DNA of 64,000 nt from Mytilinidion resinicola (GCF_010093595.1 NW_022985455.1:536898-600897); one strand, 5' to 3'; positions 1 through 12,558 are shown, counted from the stretch's first letter. Notes: generated by a model not told the origin, from the letters alone. Program-made: numbers and translations.

Positions 1-2027
1 TGGGAATTAGAAGCGATCACGTACATAAACATTGCAGGAGTTTCAGGCTGGACGGCCAGAGTGGCAAGGCGTTGGTCGCCACAGAGCAAAGCCTCGCAAC
101 CTGACACGGGTGTTGGTCTATCCACGCTGTCACCGCTGCGGGACCGTCTGCGTCGGCCAGGATGTCATTGAGCCTCTGCATGCCGTTCACGTCAGCGCTG
201 ATGACTTGCAGAAAAGACGATCATGTGTCCTGGAGCCCAGGGGTCTGCAGATTGGCCTGAGGCCTGATCGGTGAGCTTACCTGGAGGGACGCCGGGTAGG
301 GGCACAAAAGAATGCGGGCGAGCTCGCGCGAGAGCCGCTGGTCGAGGTCCGCCATGATGATGCTGTGGTGCCGGTGGTGCGTCGTACAAGTGTGGAGTGC
401 AGTGCGGAGAGCGCGCCTGCGAAGCTGGAGAAGTCGTCGCCATTGAGATGGCGGTTACTTGGGCAACGGCAGGTGAACGCCTGAGGCTGCAGACGTACAC
501 CACGCCTCGACGACCACGACACCTCGAGCTCGGCATACATTAGCAGGCCGTCCAGACCAGCCAGGCTGCGGGATTTTCCCCTCGCCGCATGAGGCTGCGG
601 CGGAAGTATCGCTGTAGTAGACGCGGTGGAGGCGTGGCTTCGGGGTAAAGCAGTGCGGGATGCACGCACCCCACACGGCCATGGTGGAGTCGGTTGTACG
701 AGCGAGCACAGGCATTCTGGTTTCTCAAAGGTAATTGTATCTCGCAGCATCCAATTGGGGAGATAGGGGTCGAGAGCGATACGATCAGACGGCGCGGCGT
801 CTCTCACCGCTCATATCACTGCGTCAGCGCATGTCACGAAGGAGCGGGAGGCCAGACGGGAGGATGCGGCGAGTGCAGTGCAGAGAGTTTGCCGATTTGC
901 ATGACAGTCTCGATCTCTCCGCAATCTCGTCTCTCGTCCCGTGTCCGAGGCTTGGAACACGGGAGCACGGGAGCACGGGATCGGCCTGGACTGCCGACCT
1001 CGGGAGCCTCAGATCGGGCCCAAAGCGGCAATGCGATGCTTCATCATGGCTGCACACGCGCGCTGGGAGGACCGCCGACGTGGATTCGGCATCTGCTGCA
1101 GCCTCAGCTGCTGGCACGCGACATCGGCCAGGAACCAGTCGGCCAGCCCTGGAGCAGACGGTCCTAGTCTATGGCAGGCGCCGCGGGGCTTCCTGTGCGT
1201 CCCAGCACCGCCAGCCGATGTGACGATGCCTGCATCACGCCTCATCCTCCCATCCTCGACGGGCTGCCCCTCTGGAGGCACTCGAGATATCGCCACGTCC
1301 GATGGATAGTGAGTTTCTGCAGCTGCCGCTTCCAATTGCAGCCTCCATCCCTGCAAATGTCGGTGCAGACCAATGGGACTGTCGTTTTATCATTTCTATA
1401 CCGTAATCTGCCCTGGTGTTTAGGTACGTACACCTGTAGTCTGTGTCCTCGTACTCCACGGCGACTCGGCACGCACGCAGGCTGCCTCTCACCCACGATG
1501 CATGCTTCCCCGCAGTTTCTTTTGCCAGCGCCGGCATACGCACTGCGCTGCACCGCCTAGCCTCGATGCCGTGGGAGGATGCCCGTCGAGCCCGCCCCTG
1601 CAGCTGATCATGCAGCCCTCTTCCCTTGCCAACTGCTGCATGTCGACACGCCGCCGGCACCTGCAGCCCCTTCACTGGCCCGCTCTCGTGCCAGCACCCG
1701 CCAGATGAGACGGGCGACATCGCCCCTGGCCGTGAGCTGTCCCGTTCCTCGCGGCGACGACCTTGGCCAGGTGTGCGCGCCAACTGCGTTTAGACTCAAA
1801 AGCTGCCTAGTTGCTCCTCTCCCCGCTCGCCTCGTGGGTCCCTCATCCGCCTACAAAATGTCTCAACGGGCCGTTGGCGGTGCCGTTCCCATCAAACCCA
1901 CTGCTCTCGTGGACTGCGCGTGTCCCCGACCCTGATGGCCCGTAAAAGCCAAATCCCTAGTCCCAGCCCGTTCCTTCTGTCGACGCCCGAGGACCATTCT
2001 TTCCCCACCTGACCCTCCCTTTGCACC
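1..2027. other. 5' end of window, no gene recognised
   Basis: Open frames of up to about 180 codons exist on both strands. They overlap one another, lack recognisable motifs and have arginine/serine/proline-rich compositions typical of chance frames in GC-rich DNA. A short direct repeat of an 8-nt unit (gggagcac) lies near 961-980. The last 200 bases are the probable promoter and leader of the D-lactate dehydrogenase gene; the leader just before its ATG is pyrimidine-rich. Confidence 0.5.
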
Positions 2028-4205
2028 ATGTTCCGCATCGCGGGGCCTCTGTCGAGGCTATCCGCCTCTCCACTGCTGGCGCGGGGTGCCGTTCGCCACC
2101 AGTCGACCGCTGCTGCGAAATCTAGCAGGCTCTTCGCCGGCCGGAGATCGCCCTGGACCTCTGGCCGAGTGCTCTTGTTCACGGCATTCACGGCATCACT
2201 TACCTATCTGTACGGCGTCAACGACGCCAGCTCGCACTTCAAGGTGTCATGGGCCAATTTCCGCAAGCCCAGCTACGCGAACAAAACCGACATGGAAAAG
2301 GTGCATACAGCATGGAGGCGAGGCTCAATTCTTTCTTTCGGCGCTGATCATGTGTTCAGGCTATCCACGAACTGAAGTATGCGCTAGGATCCGATGCCAT
2401 CAGCACCGACGATGAAGACCTCCTGATGCATGGCTATTCAGAATGGTCCTCGATCAATATCGACCAGCTTCCAGTCGCAGTTGCTTATCCCAAGTCCACA
2501 GAAGAGGTGGCCCAAATCGCCAAGACATGCCACAAATATCGTGTGCCTATGAGTGCGTCCCTGTCACCGTGCTTGTATGATGATGCTAACTAGAGGCCTA
2601 GTTCCCTATTCGGGAGGATCCAGTCTGGAGGCCAACTTTTCTGCCCCTTTTGGAGGTATGAGTATCGATTTCACTTTCATGGATAAAATCATCACGTTGC
2701 ACGCCGACGAGTAAGCGAGAATTACCTGCATTTCGCTGCGTGGACATCGTGGCTGACGTGCATATGTCAGTATGGACGTTGTCGTTCAGCCCTCAGTGCC
2801 TTGGATGAGTTTGAACGAGCAGATAAAAGACTCGGGGCTGTTCTTTCCTGTGGACCCTGGTCCATCTGTAAGTAAAGTTTGCATGTGGCGCGGAACCGCC
2901 AGATAGAGTATCCCGGTCCACGTGTTAATGCGTCTTAGGCCAGAATAGGCGGGATGGTGGGAACGAGCTGCAGGTTGGTCTCCGGTCAACCCCATCTGTG
3001 AAGCATGACGTGTACTGACATGCCCTGAATACGCGCAGCGGCACCAATGCTGTTCGGTATGGCACCATGAAAGATTGGGTCATCAACCTCACGGTCGTTC
3101 TGGCAGATGGCACTATCATCAAAACACGCCGCCGTCCGAGGTACGCCACGGATCAGCCTCGAGCGAGATTTGCTGGCTAATTCCTTTGTAGAAAGTCTTC
3201 AGCAGGCTACAATTTGACGAATCTGTTCATAGGCTCTGAAGGGACATTAGGCCTCGTCACAGAGATCACTCTTAAACTCACAGTCATTCCTCAAGAAACC
3301 AGTGTTGCAGTCGTCACATTCCCTACCATCCGCGATGCGGCAGCCGCAGCTTCAAAAGTCATGCGCGCAGGCATCCCTGTGGCTGCCATGGAGATTATGG
3401 ACGAGGTCCAGATGGGAGTAATCAATCGCTCAGGATCTACTCCGAAGAAGTGGAAGGAAGTTCCTACAATGTTTTTCAAGTAAGAGCACTCCTATGCTGG
3501 TGCTTGAGCATGAATCTGATAGTCAATCGCAGATTTTCTGGAACGAAAGCAGGAGTAAGCAGCTGCGCATTCCCCATGAGTAGCTCATCTTTTGGTATGC
3601 TAATTTCCATCTTTCAGGTTCAAGAAAATACAGCAATGGTCAAAACGATCGCAAAAATGCACAAAAGTGGTGACTTCGAGTTCGCAATTAATGCCGAGGA
3701 ACAGAAGACCCTTTGGTCTGCTCGCAAAGAATCACTTTGGAGCATGCTTGCACTGCGCACTGAGGGCTTAGAAGTTTGGTCTACAGATGTTGCAGTACCT
3801 CTATCAAGGCTGCCTGATATCATTGGTATGCAGTGTCCTCTCTGACCACCATCATGTGCTAATTAGACGGCAGAGATATCAAAGAAAGAAATGGACGACC
3901 TGGGACTGTTCGCTAGCATCCTTGGTCACATTGGAGACGGAAACTTCCACGAGAGCATTCTTTACGATAGCAAAAACCCCAAGGAGCGAGCTGCGGTTGA
4001 GAAGTGTATCCACGATATGGTAGATCGAGCCTTGGAGATGGACGGGACGTGCACAGGAGAGCACGGAATCGGGCTTGGCAAGAAGGATTCTCTGCTTAAG
4101 GAACTCGGGCTGGACACTATTGGAGTTATGCAGAAGATTAAAGGAGCATTGGATCCTCACTGGCTCATGAACCCTGGTAAGATCATTGATCTGCCAAGTT
4201 CGTAG
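2028..4205 (+). CDS. DLD1: D-lactate dehydrogenase (cytochrome), mitochondrial
   Basis: An FAD-linked enzyme that oxidises D-lactate to pyruvate and passes electrons to cytochrome c in mitochondria. I read ten exons: 2028-2300, 2360-2552, 2602-2710, 2771-2867, 2939-2973, 3039-3140, 3192-3479, 3533-3554, 3618-3825 and 3874-4205, giving 552 aa in frame. The N-terminus is rich in Arg/Ser/Ala, as in a mitochondrial presequence, and is followed by a hydrophobic stretch (LLFTAFTASLTYLYG) like the inner-membrane anchor of Dld1. The FAD-binding PCMH part has VPYSGGSSLEAN-type and GGMVGTSCSGTNAVRYG motifs and GYNLTNLFIGSEGTLG. The C-terminal FAD-oxidase C domain ends in the family signature HIGDGNFH...GTCTGEHGIGLGK. 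Length and order fit the family. The start is the first ATG of the targeting-type leader. The related D-2-hydroxyglutarate dehydrogenases are the main alternative. Confidence 0.93.
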
Positions 4206-4521
4206 TTGGCTGGAACAGGCAGCACGGAGGATTTCTCACTTCACATGCATCGGGAGGCCTCTGTCATTTCTTGCATAGACCGGCCAAACGCCGTTTGAGT
4301 CCAGCGCAACGTTAGATGTCATCTGATGAATGAATAATCAGTATCTTTCATGCCGATGAGTCTCGGGCTTTGAAAATTGTCCAAGCGGGATCCCTTTTTG
4401 TTTTGCTGGATATATAGCATGCCGTATGCGTAGTGGGACTTTATTTTGACGCCCCGCAATCGCAACCGTGCTCTTATAAAAACCGCGCTGACTCAACAGC
4501 GCAACAACTTCACACGCAAAC

Positions 4522-5809
4522 ATGGCAGAACAATTTCTCTCCAACAAGAGCCCTGGATTCCCGAGAAAGAAGTGCGGTCAGTGACAGCATTGCATTGATT
4601 GTGCTCAGCCTAATCATTGACTAGGCGTACTCGGCGCAACCGGGTCAGTAGGACAACGCTTCATCCTGCTGCTTACTCTCCACCCACACTTTGTCCTTCA
4701 CGCAGTGGGCGCGAGCGAACGGTCCGCGGGAAAAAAATACAGAGATGCCGTCAAGTGGAAGCAAGCGCTACCATTCACGCCGCAAATTGGCGATTTGGTG
4801 GTGAAGAAATGTACACCAGAGGAGTTCAAGGACTGCGATGTCGTCTTCTCTGGTCTAGATAGCGCGACGGCTGGAGATGTAGGTGTGTAATCCAGCTCTA
4901 TGGTCAAACCCATTCATTGCATGTTCAGGTTACTGACACCGCAATCAAGAAATGGCCTTCCTAAAGGCCGAACTCGCCGTCTTCTCAAACGCCAAAAACT
5001 ACCGCCGCGACCCCCTCGTCCCCCTCGTCGTCCCCACCGTCAACCTCCCCCACCTCGACGTGATCAAGCACCAGCGCAAGCAGCACAACCTCCAAAAAGG
5101 CTTCTTGGTCTGCAACAGCAACTGCGCCGTCATCGGCATCGTGATCCCCTTCGCCGCGCTGCAATCCAAATTTGGCCCTGTCGACCAGGTCAGCGTCGTC
5201 ACCATGCAAGCGGTCTCGGGCGCCGGCTACCCGGGCGTCAGCAGCATGGACATTATAGACAACGTGGTGCCCTTCATCTCGGGCGAAGAGGACAAGCTGG
5301 AGTCGGAGGCACAGAAGATCCTTGGCGGTACGAACGCGGATGTGACGGGATTTGTGGATCAGCCGATGAAGATTTCGGCGGCGTGCAATCGCGTGGCGGT
5401 GCTTGATGGGCATACGGCGTGTGTGTCGCTGAGATTTGCGAAGAGGCCTCCGCCGAGTGCGGAGGAGGTCAAGAAGGCGATGCGTGAGTATGTGTCGGAA
5501 GTGCAGACGCTGGGCTGTCCTTCGGCGCCGAAGAACGCGATTGTGGTTATGGAGGAGGCGGATAGGCCACAGCCGCGTCTGGATAGGGAGACGGATAGGG
5601 GGTATGCCGTGAGTGTGGGGAGGATCAGGGAGGATGAGAGTGGGATCTTTGATATCAAGTTTGTTGCGCTGAGCCACAATAGTAGGTTCCCCTGTCCGAA
5701 TCAATTGAATCAATTCCGTATGGTGCTAATCATGTTTTCAGCGGTTATTGGAGCAGCAGGATCGTCGATTCTGAATGCTGAGGCGGCTGTGTTGAAGGGG
5801 TATGCGTGA
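4522..5809 (+). CDS. HOM2: Aspartate-semialdehyde dehydrogenase
   Basis: Reduces aspartyl phosphate to aspartate semialdehyde with NADPH, the second step toward threonine, methionine and isoleucine. Four exons (4522-4576, 4625-4882, 4950-5681, 5742-5809) give 370 aa, close to the usual fungal length. The N-terminal Rossmann motif [10 protein letters not shown] is split: the first exon codes only for about 18 residues. The catalytic-cysteine region reads CNSNCAVIG, followed by [10 protein letters not shown] and [12 protein letters not shown] near the C-terminus, all typical of the fungal and archaeal type. The start is the only ATG that splices into the GATGSVG motif. Exon 3 from about 4985 is markedly richer in G/C at third positions than exon 2. 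The gene lies 316 bases after the D-lactate dehydrogenase stop, on the same strand. Confidence 0.95.
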
Positions 5810-6711
5810 GCAGTCGAATGAAGCGATACAGCGTTCAAAAGTGCTTGCAATAGACTTGGATACTAATCTAAAAAAAGCTTAACAATTTATGGTTTAAACT
5901 CATCGCACCCACATTTCCGCGTGTCCGGTGCCGGAACTGCTTTAGGATGGGTAGCCATAGTCTAGATATTAAATCTCTTCTTCCGCCGTTAGGCCTCTAA
6001 ACCTTAAGACATATGAGCGTAAAACAATATCTAATTAGATGGGACGGGCAACTACGTGTAGGAGCGAAACTTGCCTTAAATATAGACGTTCTGATTCGTG
6101 GATCAAAGGCATGTTAACAGCAAGTATGGCAAGGAGAAGTTTCAGTACTTGACTGTTTTCAAGGTTGGTGATGGAGACCGTTTCTGCCACAATATCGAGA
6201 AGGTGGATATCTGAAGTGGAATCATGCCCAATTATTTGTTCAAATCACCGTCTGATGGCTACGGAGGTCAGGATAAGGGCTTGAAGAAGAATGCCTCAAA
6301 AGCACAAGGAACGCTAGCTTTCCTCCCGGTGTCGATTATGTTTCCTAAATCGTATTCTGTCTATGAACACCTGTATTTCTCTTAAGGCTAGATTACCACA
6401 GGCCAATGTGCTCATGATCAGAACCTGCTTCTACACAGCACAACCATTCTTGTTCGAGATCCAAGATGTCGTGTGTGGCCTCTGTCTGTTCCATCTAGTA
6501 CAGGCAGAGGCATTCTGATAGTAAATAGAAGACTAGCCTACCCGGAACTAAAGCATACTATTCGCCAGCAAGTCACGTGCAAAAGAAGCTAGTCTGCCGG
6601 GCCGACCATTGATGCGTCCCCACGAAATCCATTTTGCACACTTTGATTACCGAACTTCAACCCAGCCAACTTCGACACTCCTCCACCATCGCCTCTGATT
6701 AAACCGCAATC
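5810..6711. other. Intergenic, AT-richer, no gene seen
   Basis: No frame with recognisable protein similarity. Composition is visibly AT-richer than the flanking genes, especially 5860-6100. The last roughly 120 bases, with pyrimidine-rich tracts just before the eS4 ATG, look like a ribosomal-protein gene promoter and leader. Confidence 0.5.
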
Positions 6712-7911
6712 ATGGGTAGAGGACCGTAAGTATTCGAATCTCCTCTCAGGCAACGCAACTTTGCCCGCGACAGCTCTCGGCCAGGTTTCATGGAGGCCTT
6801 CGAAGGCTCGAATCTCAAATTACTCCAACGCCGGGGGCTCTCACCAATCCTATCTCCACGGCAGCACTGCTTGTTAGAAATAGAACTGACAAAATTCTCT
6901 ACACAGAAAGAAGCACCAGAAGCGCCTCAGCGCGCCCTCGCATTGGCTCTTGGACAAACTTTCGGGCACCTATGCTCCCCGAGCCTCGCCCGGTCCACAC
7001 AAGCTCCGCGACTGCATGCCGCTCATCGTCTTCCTCCGCAACCGGTCAGTACTCGGAATATGCTCTCCGCTCGAAGACGCGGTTTCCTGACAATGCCTCA
7101 GTTTAAAGTATGCACTCAACGGCCGCGAGGTCAAGGCCATCGTCATGCAGCGTCTCATCAAGGTCGACGGCAAGGTCCGAACCGACGCCACCTACCCGAC
7201 CGGCTTCATGGACGTGATCACCATTGAGAAGACTGGCGAGAGCTTCCGATTGGTCTACGACACCAAGGGCCGTTTCACAGTGCATCGCATCACCGCCGAG
7301 GAGGTACGTCTCTGGAAATGGTGCACCGGGCAACAGGTCACTGATATTCGATAGGCCGCATACAAGCTGGGCAAAGTCAAGCGGGTTCAGCTTGGAAAGG
7401 GCGGCATCCCATTCTTGGTTACGCACGATGCACGAACGTAAGTTTAGCATCATTCAGACGTTGGACCAAGCTTTGGCGTTGGCCTAGAAGAGGACGGCAT
7501 ACTGAACGCAGTACATAGGATCCGGTACCCCGACCCGGCGATCAAGGTCAACGACACGATCAAGATCGATCTTACCACTGGCAAGATCACGGACTTCATC
7601 AAGTTCGACACTGGTGTCATCGCCATGGTGTAAGTGTGCCCTTTGGTGGAAGCAATTGAGCGATGCTAACCTGCATTGACAGGACTGGTGGCCGTAACAT
7701 GGGCCGTGTGGGTGTCGTCACCCATCGCGAACGCCACGACGGAGGCTTCAACATTGTCCACATCAAGGATGCGGTTGATAACGAGTTCGCTACCCGCGAA
7801 GGCAACGTCTTCATCATCGGCAGCGAGAAGCCATGGATCAGCCTGCCCAAGGGCAAGGGTGTTAAGCTCTCGATTGCCGAGGAGCGCGACCGCCGCCGTG
7901 CGCACGCTTAG
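6712..7911 (+). CDS. RPS4: 40S ribosomal protein S4 (eS4)
   Basis: A structural protein of the small ribosomal subunit. Six exons (6712-6725, 6907-7044, 7102-7303, 7355-7437, 7519-7629, 7683-7911) give 258 aa, within a few residues of the family norm. The first exon codes for only MGRGP, a common arrangement in fungal ribosomal-protein genes. Next come KKHQKRL and [17 protein letters not shown] (S4 N-terminal domain), [11 protein letters not shown] (S4 RNA-binding region), [15 protein letters not shown], and [18 protein letters not shown] (KOW region). It ends ERDRRRAHA. All five introns have GT...AG borders and are short except the 181-nt first one. I looked in that intron for a C/D-box snoRNA and saw no clear box C/D pair. 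Confidence 0.97.
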
Positions 7912-8883
7912 GCTGGGCACTGAGCGTTCGGCATGGGGAGTAATGCCAACGGTGGGGTGGCGGAGAGTTGGACGGTGCTTCTTGCTATGGTGCGGGAGCC
8001 ATCTGTTATACCAGTCCGCGTGCTGGCAGGAAGACGGCGTTGAAGGACGGCAAAATGCTAGCACACCCATAGTGACAAGCGAAGGAGCCCAAAGAAGCTT
8101 CCAAACTCGAGTTAATGTGCAGCCCTTGGCCTTAGTGTAGCGTGAAGCGTGATGTGGGCCAGGCCACTTGATCCAGAGCCGAGACGTCGCAACCTGGCGC
8201 ATTTCATTCCAGAACGACACCATGGCCGTTCCATTCTGCAGCAGGGGCGCGAGCAGCCAACCAGGGCAGAAGGGCCGCTCGCGGAGACGGACGAGACGGG
8301 GATGTGCTGGCGAAGGTGTGATGCGATCTGCTCGGGCAACGGCCGGGCATTGTGAAGGACGCTTGGAGTTGCAGGCTTGACGACCAATTCGCGTGCGAAT
8401 GGCCACAGCTCCAGGTGTGCTATTCTGTTTATCCAGCCGTTTCCAGGCCGCCCGCTGCTATCGCCAGCGGCCTGCTCGCCACCATGGTGCGTGCCTGAGC
8501 CGCAATTTAACGGGTTGCAGGCCGAGCGGCACGCTGGCGTCCAAGCGGGCCCCCTCGCCGTGGAATCTGGGCACCGCCGTCGCATCACTGTGATCACTGT
8601 GCCGACCCTGTCAACTCCACGCCCTCACAGCTTCACCACTCTCCCACCCGCCCCGAGGCCGCGTCCCCAATGCTCGCCCGCCGCAGCCCGACTCTCGTTT
8701 TCCCCCAACCGTCCCACGACCCGCCGAGCTAGACGCCGCGACTGTCTCACCATCTCAAACGCTTGCGCAGCCACACTCGTCTTCAACCTCACGTCGCTAC
8801 CTCGCGAGCTGCCCCAGAGCGTCGCCCGCCGAGCAAGGGCGAGCTGAGTCTTCGCTGCGTACTCCAACCCCGCCGCCGCCGCC
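7912..8883. other. Intergenic: eS4 3' end and palI promoter/leader
   Basis: No supportable gene. The last roughly 280 bases before the palI ATG are C-rich/pyrimidine-rich, like a long leader. Two matches to the PacC consensus GCCARG lie at 8125-8130 (minus strand) and 8158-8163 (plus strand). Confidence 0.45.
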
Positions 8884-11300
8884 ATGTTGCGACCCGCCAC
8901 GCCGCTGTCCATCCTGTTCTTCGTCGCATTCGCCCTGCTCCTCCTTTCGACCCTCTCCACGCCCGTAATCAAGGCAATTCCCCTAGCCACCTTCAAGGGC
9001 GTCCATTTTGGCGTGTTTGGCTACTGCAATGGCGACACATGTAGCGGGATGCGCGTGGGATACGGCACAGGTGCGTCTGGAAGCGATGCTGTCGCTCAGT
9101 CCACGGAGCGCCAGTTGCGATTGAGACGGATAACTGACACCAACTGTGATAGATGACATTTTCTCCAAAGCAGACGACTCAGACTTCTCTCTTCCCTCCG
9201 CTACAAGGTCCGTAACTCTTTGCCAAGGAAGTGATATGGCCCTTACTGAACATATTCATAGACACTCGCTTTCTTCCATTCTGATTGTCCATCCAGTTGC
9301 ATGTCTTTTGACTCTAATATGCTTCGCCTTATCCGTAGCAGCCCATTTCCATTCGCCCGCGCATTCTCCCCGCTATCTTCTAGCTCTTCTAATACTTACT
9401 TTCCCGACACTGCTCGTCTCTCTCTTGGCCTTCCTGGTGGATATCCTGTTGTTCGTGCCGCACATGGCCTGGGGAGGATGGATTGTCCTGGCTGCTACCA
9501 TCATCATCACTGCAAGCGGTGTGGTTACCTGTGCAATGCGCCGAACCCTGGTGAGCAGGAAAGCTCGAAAGAAGAGGATCGCCGAGAACCCCGACATGAA
9601 TGGCGAGGCTTATTACAACAACCGCGCCGCAGAAGTACCTGTCATTGATGATCTTCCAAAAGCCGACTCTCCACCTCCTCTGTCAACCGGTGACACACTG
9701 GTTGGGGACAGAAAGGGGGGATTTGCTACCTTTGAGATGCAAAATCAGCAAACCTCCGACGACATGACACCGCTAAACCCGCGTAACCCGTCTGTGAAAA
9801 GCAGTAGTACCAACGGTAGGCAGCAAGGCGGTTCAGGTTACGGAGATGAAAGCCCGGATCAATACCGCGACCCCTCGAGAGGCCCATCAGGACGGCGCCA
9901 ACCCAGAGACCAATACGGTAACCCCATACCCCCGCTTCCTGTGGACGGCTACGGGGCCCCTCCGCCTAGCATGCAAAACGGAGGCTCTATGCGACAAGGA
10001 CCAATGGGACCGCCAATGGGACCAGGCGGCCGCGGAGCTCCCTATGGCCGTGGAAGGGGCGGGGCCCCCAGAGGAGGCCCACCGAGGGGAGGTTATGGTC
10101 GTGGAGGGCCCCAAGGAATGCGCGTTCCAGCACCGCCAGGGTGGAATGGGGGTGGAAGAGGTGGCATGGGTCCTGGGATGGTCGCGGGGGCGGCTGGACG
10201 TGGCGGCAGAGGCCCTCCACCAGACTACAACAACCGCTTCTACGCAGGTCGAGAGCAGTCGCCAGCACCCTATGGCGCGAGAGGCGTCTCTCCAATGGCT
10301 CCTATGCAGCCTCCAATGGCAATTGGCCAAGCGATTGAGATGGATGCCAGAACCGGAACGCCGCCCATGAATTATGGGCTGAGGGACAGCGACGGTGACG
10401 TTCAAGGCATGCTAGCCTTGCAACAAGGAGGAGGTTTCAATGGCCCTCAAGCAACACGGCAAGGGCCGCCAGGTGATCCTATGAGCCCTGGGAGCGTATA
10501 CTCAGAGTAAGTCGAGCCCCCCATGTTGCTTTCCATTGCTAACCATTTGAAGCGAATACAAGGCTCCCCGAGCGAATTGGAACGAACCACTCCAAAACGC
10601 GTCAGACCAGACGCTTCCATCCAGCAGTGCTCGTGGACTTTCACCCATCGCGGCTTCACCCGTCGAACTACCTGCTCAACTCGCAAACAATTCGCCCATA
10701 CATCGCCGAAACAAGTCATCAGATTATTATGAAGATGTTGATCCCCGCTTCGCAGATGCGGGCGCCCCTCAACCGACTGAACTCCCTGCTGCACTTGTTC
10801 CTGGCTACGCATCGAATCAAAATGCCCAAACGCCACCCCAAAATGCGCCCTACCTCCCCGCTGCTTCCCCAAACCACCTACACCCAAACGAGCCAGTGCT
10901 AGAACGTGATTCATCCTACGAGTCTATCGCCGAAGGATCACGCTCGCCAGCTGCGTCAGAAGCGTCCCATTTCACCTCCGTCTCACAACGTGGCGTCAAT
11001 CCCAATTGGCGGCCGCCACCTCCAGGAATGGGTGGTCCACCGCCGCCTGGCCAGTATCCCCCTTACCAAGGAGGAGCCGGCTATGCTGGTGGGTATGGCG
11101 CGCGTCGACCTCCTAGACAAGAGGATATCATCTTGGAGTCCAACGCTGTAAACCCAGACTTCGCGATACCAGGCGTCGGACGGGGTGGCAGGGGCGGCGG
11201 CGGCGGCGGGAGAGGTGGACGAGGTGGTGGAAGGCAGCCGGGGGTGATACCTCCAATTGCTGGTGCTGGAGGCAGGTACCCTGGTGCAGAAGCCATATAA
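8884..11300 (+). CDS. palI: pH-response regulator PalI/Rim9
   Basis: A plasma-membrane protein that helps place the PalH/Rim21 pH sensor and so feeds the Rim101/PacC ambient-pH pathway. Four exons (8884-9070, 9153-9207, 9262-10506, 10553-11300) give 744 aa. The N-terminal third has the PalI/SUR7-type fold: a first hydrophobic segment (ILFFVAFALLLLSTLS), a short extracellular loop with FGVFGYCNGDTCS, then three membrane spans between about residues 90 and 190. The long cytosolic tail is low in complexity and rich in Gly, Pro and Arg, with many RGG/GRG units around 10020-10215 and again at 11185-11235. Fungal PalI proteins share this large disordered tail. The last intron (46 nt, branch GCTAAC) restores the frame into the second Gly-rich block. 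The start is the only ATG before the first membrane segment. Confidence 0.9.
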
Positions 11301-12210
11301 ACGAGGATCTTTTCGCAAAAACGTACACAGGTGACCTGTTGGGAATGCGTGCGAACGACACTCACGGATCCTGTGGCCTGCCTCTGGGTTTACTCGAATT
11401 CGAGCCCCAGACGTCTCTCCTCACTTCACTTCACGAAACACAATACTTTTCTTCTCGGAGCGTTTGCTCAACCCAGCCACACGCTGCGACCTACGCCTTC
11501 CTTCCTTGCCTTGCCTTCTTCGGCATTGGCGACGAACTAAAAGTAGCCCAGCCCAGCCACTGCGTCTTTTTGCGCCTGTTCAAGGCCTGATATGGAATCG
11601 CTTCTCTAATACCCTCTCTTTTGCTTCTCACCGGATTATGTACAAAACCGCCATCTTCCTGCTGTGTTTTCTTGCGTCTCTAGGCACCCTAGCCATCTCC
11701 CTCCCTCTCTCCTTTTACGTCTCAAATACTATATAGCACTAGTCTAATTCGTGCTGATGGATGGCTCCCCTTCCTCTTTTCCCCTTTTGCTGAAGACGAG
11801 TTTGTATGAACTGACTCGAACTCTTTCCGGCTCACTTACGGGCGAATGGACTTCTCTGATTCTCTGTACATAATTTATATTTAGCTTTTCCCACTTGTTG
11901 TTTTTCTTTTTTCTCTGTGATGGATGGATACTGGGTACTGGACGCTGCTGGGGTTGCTGTTTACGGGCTTTTTTTTTTCTTTTTTTGTGGGGGGGTTTGT
12001 GTTCAAGGTTTCTATAGATTAGATATCAGGCAATAGGAATGGAATATGGGGTTAACTGGATGCTGGATGGGAAGGAAATATCAAGCAATGAAACTAATAT
12101 TTTTTTTTTCTAAATCACTGTCACGTGTCAAATCGAGTATGCAAAGCTTAAGCAAAAACCCCACTTGAGCTCGAAGAGTTGTAGTCCTTATTCAGCAAAT
12201 ACCGCCTCAC
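11301..12210. other. Intergenic: 3' flank of palI
   Basis: T-rich and homopolymer-rich sequence (T runs followed by a G run at about 11970-12000, another T run at about 12100). It contains a 32-codon frame at 11638-11736 described under findings. No conserved gene was seen. Confidence 0.5.
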
Positions 12211-12212
12211 TA

Positions 12213-12304
12213 ACGTAGTCGGCAAGCTAGTGGGCCATGCAAGCTAGTGGGCCACCCAATTATTGGTGCGATTTAGACCTTTTAGCACCCTAGCAATCTT
12301 AACA
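12213..12304 (+). repeat. Left terminal inverted repeat of the MITE
   Basis: It pairs with the right repeat; the outer 50 or so bases are identical. It includes the tandem GCAAGCTAGTGGGCC units. Confidence 0.88.
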
Positions 12305-12558
12305 ATCACAGAATATTCCAGGTTGTGACTTAGGATAATGATATCCGTGGTTATTTTAATATCATCTGTTAATTTTTTAGATCTCTTGATAGCCCTGTTT
12401 AGCCGCAGTAAAATGTTGCCTAGTTTTGGCCCCTAAAATCAAGTAATACCTACAATATAATAGGATTACGCTGCTATACTGCTCCAAACATTCTCTTAGC
12501 TATTAAAATGAGCTAGATAGTATATGCAATCTTAAAGCTATACTTTATATCTCGTAGT

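Noticed and set aside
277..807. 176-codon minus-strand frame near the window start
   Set aside because: Overlaps several other frames, lacks motifs and looks compositional.
4985..5713. 242-codon minus-strand frame opposite ASADH
   Set aside because: Shadow frame; the plus strand codes for a clear enzyme with its catalytic motif.
6726..6906. Possible intronic snoRNA in the first eS4 intron
   Set aside because: No convincing box C/D or H/ACA pattern seen.
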